The notes beneath the pieces were generated by a model that did no database searches, was not told where the DNA came from, and saw only the letters and a program-made list of their open reading frames with translations. Made by a program: the position numbers and the translations under genes. Shown one piece after another: positions 15,295 through 16,860 of a DNA stretch of 16,860 nt; within the stretch, counting starts at the first letter, position 1; every line of letters begins with the position of its first letter. This DNA comes from Alphaproteobacteria bacterium (GTDB lineage: Bacteria; Pseudomonadota; Alphaproteobacteria; ATCC43930; CGMCC-115725), in contig JASHUX010000060.1 of NCBI GenBank assembly GCA_030039775.1, forward strand, positions 1 to 16,860, read 5' to 3'.

Positions 15295-16287
15295 TCAGTA
15301 CGTGCCGTCGCGCAGCTGGCGCAGCTCGATCACATCGAAATTGGTGTCGCGGTAAGCGCCCGCCATCGCCTCCCATTGCGCGGCCTCCGCCTTGATCGGG
15401 CAGCCGGCCTTGGCGAGCCACGCCATCGCGGACAGCGCCCCATTCACTTCGAGCCAAATGTCGAGATACGGCTTCGATTGCGGCGTGGCCAGCACCCGCG
15501 GCGTCACGCGCTTTCGCAATTCCGCGCGCGCGGCCGCGCAGAGCGCCGCCGTCGGCGTCACGTCGATCGCGATGAGATAGCGCAGCGGAAAATCGCCCCG
15601 CGCCAGCAGGGCCTTGGTCTCGGCCTGCCGGTTTGGCAACTGGCGGATGCGCATGAGCGCCGCATCGGTATCGGGACCGTTTATCACCAGAAACGGGGTC
15701 CATTGCGATAGCGGCGCATCGGCCGGCAGCGCCGCGAAGGCGGCGTGCGACTTGGCAATGTCTTCAGCGATGCGCTGCTTATAGGCATCGCGCTGGTTCG
15801 ACATCGGTAGCGTTGCGAGGCACAACGCCGTAACCGTGCTCCATGTCGCCGCGCCCGCAAGCCATGTCGGCGCCGCCCGGCGCAGCGGCGGCATCATCGA
15901 CCATAGGGCGAGCGCCACGATCAACGGCGGCGCAATCGCGGGCTCGACCATCGGCCAGTAATAAGGGGGGTTCTGCGGCTCGCTAAGCAAGCCTTCCGCC
16001 GTCAGCGCCACGACGCCCGACGCCGGAATCAGGATCAGCGCCGGCAACCATATTCCGGTCGGCATGTGCCCGCCCAGCCCGGCAACCAACATCAGCACGG
16101 CGAGCAATACCCACTCGAAGACCAAACCGATCGCGGCGAAGGCCTGCGACATGCCGTTGCCGGCCGCGTCGCTGTCGTTCAGCGACGTTAGCCACGACAG
16201 CAGCACCAGCCATACCAGCAAGACGAACACGCTGAGCAGCAGCGCCGCGACAAGCGCGCCGGTCGACGGTCTGACGGTAGCCCCCAT
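15295..16287 (-). CDS. Membrane protein of unknown function (five predicted helices plus soluble C-terminal half)
   Basis: A 330-aa protein I do not recognise. Hydrophobic segments at about residues 11-33, 49-70, 79-99, 115-132 and 141-160 form a five-helix membrane half. Residues 161-330 look soluble, Ala-rich and helical, with PLSQWTPFLVINGPDTDAAL and PYLDIWLEVNGALSAMAWL as the most distinctive stretches. The start at ATG 16287 is preferred; a TTG at 16323 is in frame, but neither has a good Shine-Dalgarno. It faces the binding-protein gene tail to tail with a 6-bp gap, so it is not part of that operon. The hydrophobicity pattern and continuous coding through 993 bases argue that it is real. 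Function is unknown. Confidence 0.75.
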   Translation of the reverse strand: MGATVRPSTGALVAALLLSVFVLLVWLVLLSWLTSLNDSDAAGNGMSQAFAAIGLVFEWVLLAVLMLVAGLGGHMPTGIWLPALILIPASGVVALTAEGLLSEPQNPPYYWPMVEPAIAPPLIVALALWSMMPPLRRAAPTWLAGAATWSTVTALCLATLPMSNQRDAYKQRIAEDIAKSHAAFAALPADAPLSQWTPFLVINGPDTDAALMRIRQLPNRQAETKALLARGDFPLRYLIAIDVTPTAALCAAARAELRKRVTPRVLATPQSKPYLDIWLEVNGALSAMAWLAKAGCPIKAEAAQWEAMAGAYRDTNFDVIELRQLRDGTY

Positions 16288-16340
16288 TTGCGCTAGAGTG
16301 ATCGGACCGGGCCGTTCGGTCAATTCGCGCGGAGGTAGTC

Positions 16341-16502
16341 ATGGTCGCGATCATCGCCGCTGTTAAAAACCACGCGGGCATCGCGCCGCCGATGTCGCGC
16401 TTCGTCCATGGCGCTGTCATGGCGGCCCTGGTCACGAAGGCGCCGCACAATTCGTTGTGGAAGAGCAACCTCGGCCGCTTCGAGAATGAATCGCCCAACT
16501 GA
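16341..16502 (+). CDS. Small hypothetical protein, 53 aa
   Basis: A short ORF in the gap between the divergent membrane-protein and dioxygenase genes. GGAGG sits five bases before the ATG, a near-ideal ribosome-binding site, better than those of both neighbours. The peptide starts MVAIIAAVKNHAG and ends GRFENESPN. It has no clear transmembrane helix, signal peptide or Cys motif, though its first residues are hydrophobic. It stops 27 bp before the dioxygenase start and could be a leader or co-transcribed partner. I know no family for it, and a chance ORF remains possible. Confidence 0.45.
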   Translation: MVAIIAAVKNHAGIAPPMSRFVHGAVMAALVTKAPHNSLWKSNLGRFENESPN

Positions 16503-16529
16503 CAAGAAAATGAGCCGCATGCTAAACCC

Positions 16530-16860
16530 ATGGACGGTGTAGCGATGTTTGAGCACCGTCGTTTCAATGCGCCGCTCGGCGCCGAGATCGTCGGGCTCGA
16601 CCTGTCACGGCCGCTCGGCGATGCCGCGTTCGCTAGGGTGCGCGACGCGTTTCTGGCAAGCGACGGCATGCTCGTGTTCCGCGACCAGCGCATCACGCCC
16701 GAGCAGCACATCGCGTTCAGCCGCCGCTTCGAGCCCCTGATGATCCATGTGCTGAAGCAATATCTGCTGCCGGGCCATCCCGAAATCTTGATCGTCTCGA
16801 ACGTGATCGAGAACGGAAAGCCGGTGGGACTCGGCGACGCCGGCCGTTATTGGCATTCCG
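16530..16860 (+). CDS. TauD/TfdA-family 2-oxoglutarate-dependent dioxygenase, N-terminal part (cut by right edge)
   Basis: The first 110 residues of a non-haem Fe(II)/2-oxoglutarate dioxygenase. The family opening is clear (RRFNAPLGAEIVGLDLSRPL, about 9-28), followed by FLASDGMLVFRDQRITPEQHIAFSRRFE. The window ends in GRYWHS, so His109 of the HxD iron-binding motif is the last feature visible; the Asp, the distal His and the Arg that binds oxoglutarate lie outside. The family hydroxylates small acids, sulfonates or aryloxyacids, and the substrate cannot be told here. ATG 16530 and ATG 16545 are both possible starts: neither has a good Shine-Dalgarno, and the conserved part begins just after the second. 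It may be co-transcribed with the small ORF upstream. Confidence 0.88.
   Translation, partial: MDGVAMFEHRRFNAPLGAEIVGLDLSRPLGDAAFARVRDAFLASDGMLVFRDQRITPEQHIAFSRRFEPLMIHVLKQYLLPGHPEILIVSNVIENGKPVGLGDAGRYWHS

Noticed and set aside
1..16860. CRISPR, transposon, phage or new defence system
   Set aside because: No regular repeat-spacer pattern, transposase, integrase, terminal repeats or defence-type domains were seen on either strand.

Overview
The window is a GC-rich, densely packed bacterial chromosome segment, most likely from an alphaproteobacterium. The main pointers are a PopZ-type (DUF2497) gene lying between a TolC-family gene and valS, plus the high-GC codon usage. The genus cannot be fixed from this sequence. 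Genes nearly abut throughout: the longest stretch without a recognised gene is about 240 bp (16288-16529), and it holds a probable small ORF. No tRNA, rRNA, CRISPR array, transposase or integrase was seen.

Region 1 (1-4297, minus strand) is a housekeeping and envelope cluster read leftward: a PCMT-family methyltransferase, a TolC-family outer-membrane channel, a PopZ-like polar organiser and the N-terminal 445 residues of valyl-tRNA synthetase, which runs off the left edge. A short-chain dehydrogenase (4503-5360, plus) diverges from this cluster, and its 3' end overlaps the 3' end of boxB by 19 bp.

Region 2 (5342-10962) is the core of the aerobic benzoyl-CoA epoxidation ('box') pathway. The minus-strand operon is boxR-boxC-boxB, with overlapping stop and start codons. 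The benzoate-CoA ligase gene (bclA) is transcribed divergently from boxR. Benzoate would be activated to benzoyl-CoA by the ligase, epoxidised by BoxB (which needs the reductase BoxA) and ring-cleaved by BoxC. BoxR, an XRE/shikimate-kinase-like fusion repressor, would respond to benzoyl-CoA. The boxR-bclA intergenic region has a perfect 12-bp palindrome containing a consensus TATAAT on each strand, flanked by TGCA-like words at 10-bp spacing. This is a strong candidate for the shared promoter and BoxR operator. boxA and boxD are not in the window.

Region 3 (10966-15288) is an accessory catabolic set: a double-cupin protein convergent with bclA, then rightward an MFS transporter with an apparent single-base frameshift, an alpha/beta hydrolase and a periplasmic amino-acid-type (Peripla_BP_6) binding protein. 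They probably serve uptake or side reactions of aromatic-acid metabolism, by position only.

Region 4 (15295-16860) holds an unrecognised five-helix membrane protein (minus), a probable 53-aa ORF with a strong Shine-Dalgarno, and the start of a TauD/TfdA-family dioxygenase cut by the right edge just at its HxD iron-binding motif.

I do not see a wholly new system. The most interesting points are the regulatory architecture between boxR and bclA, the missing reductase gene, the frameshifted transporter, the PCMT-like protein with an altered active-site segment, and the unrecognised small and membrane proteins.
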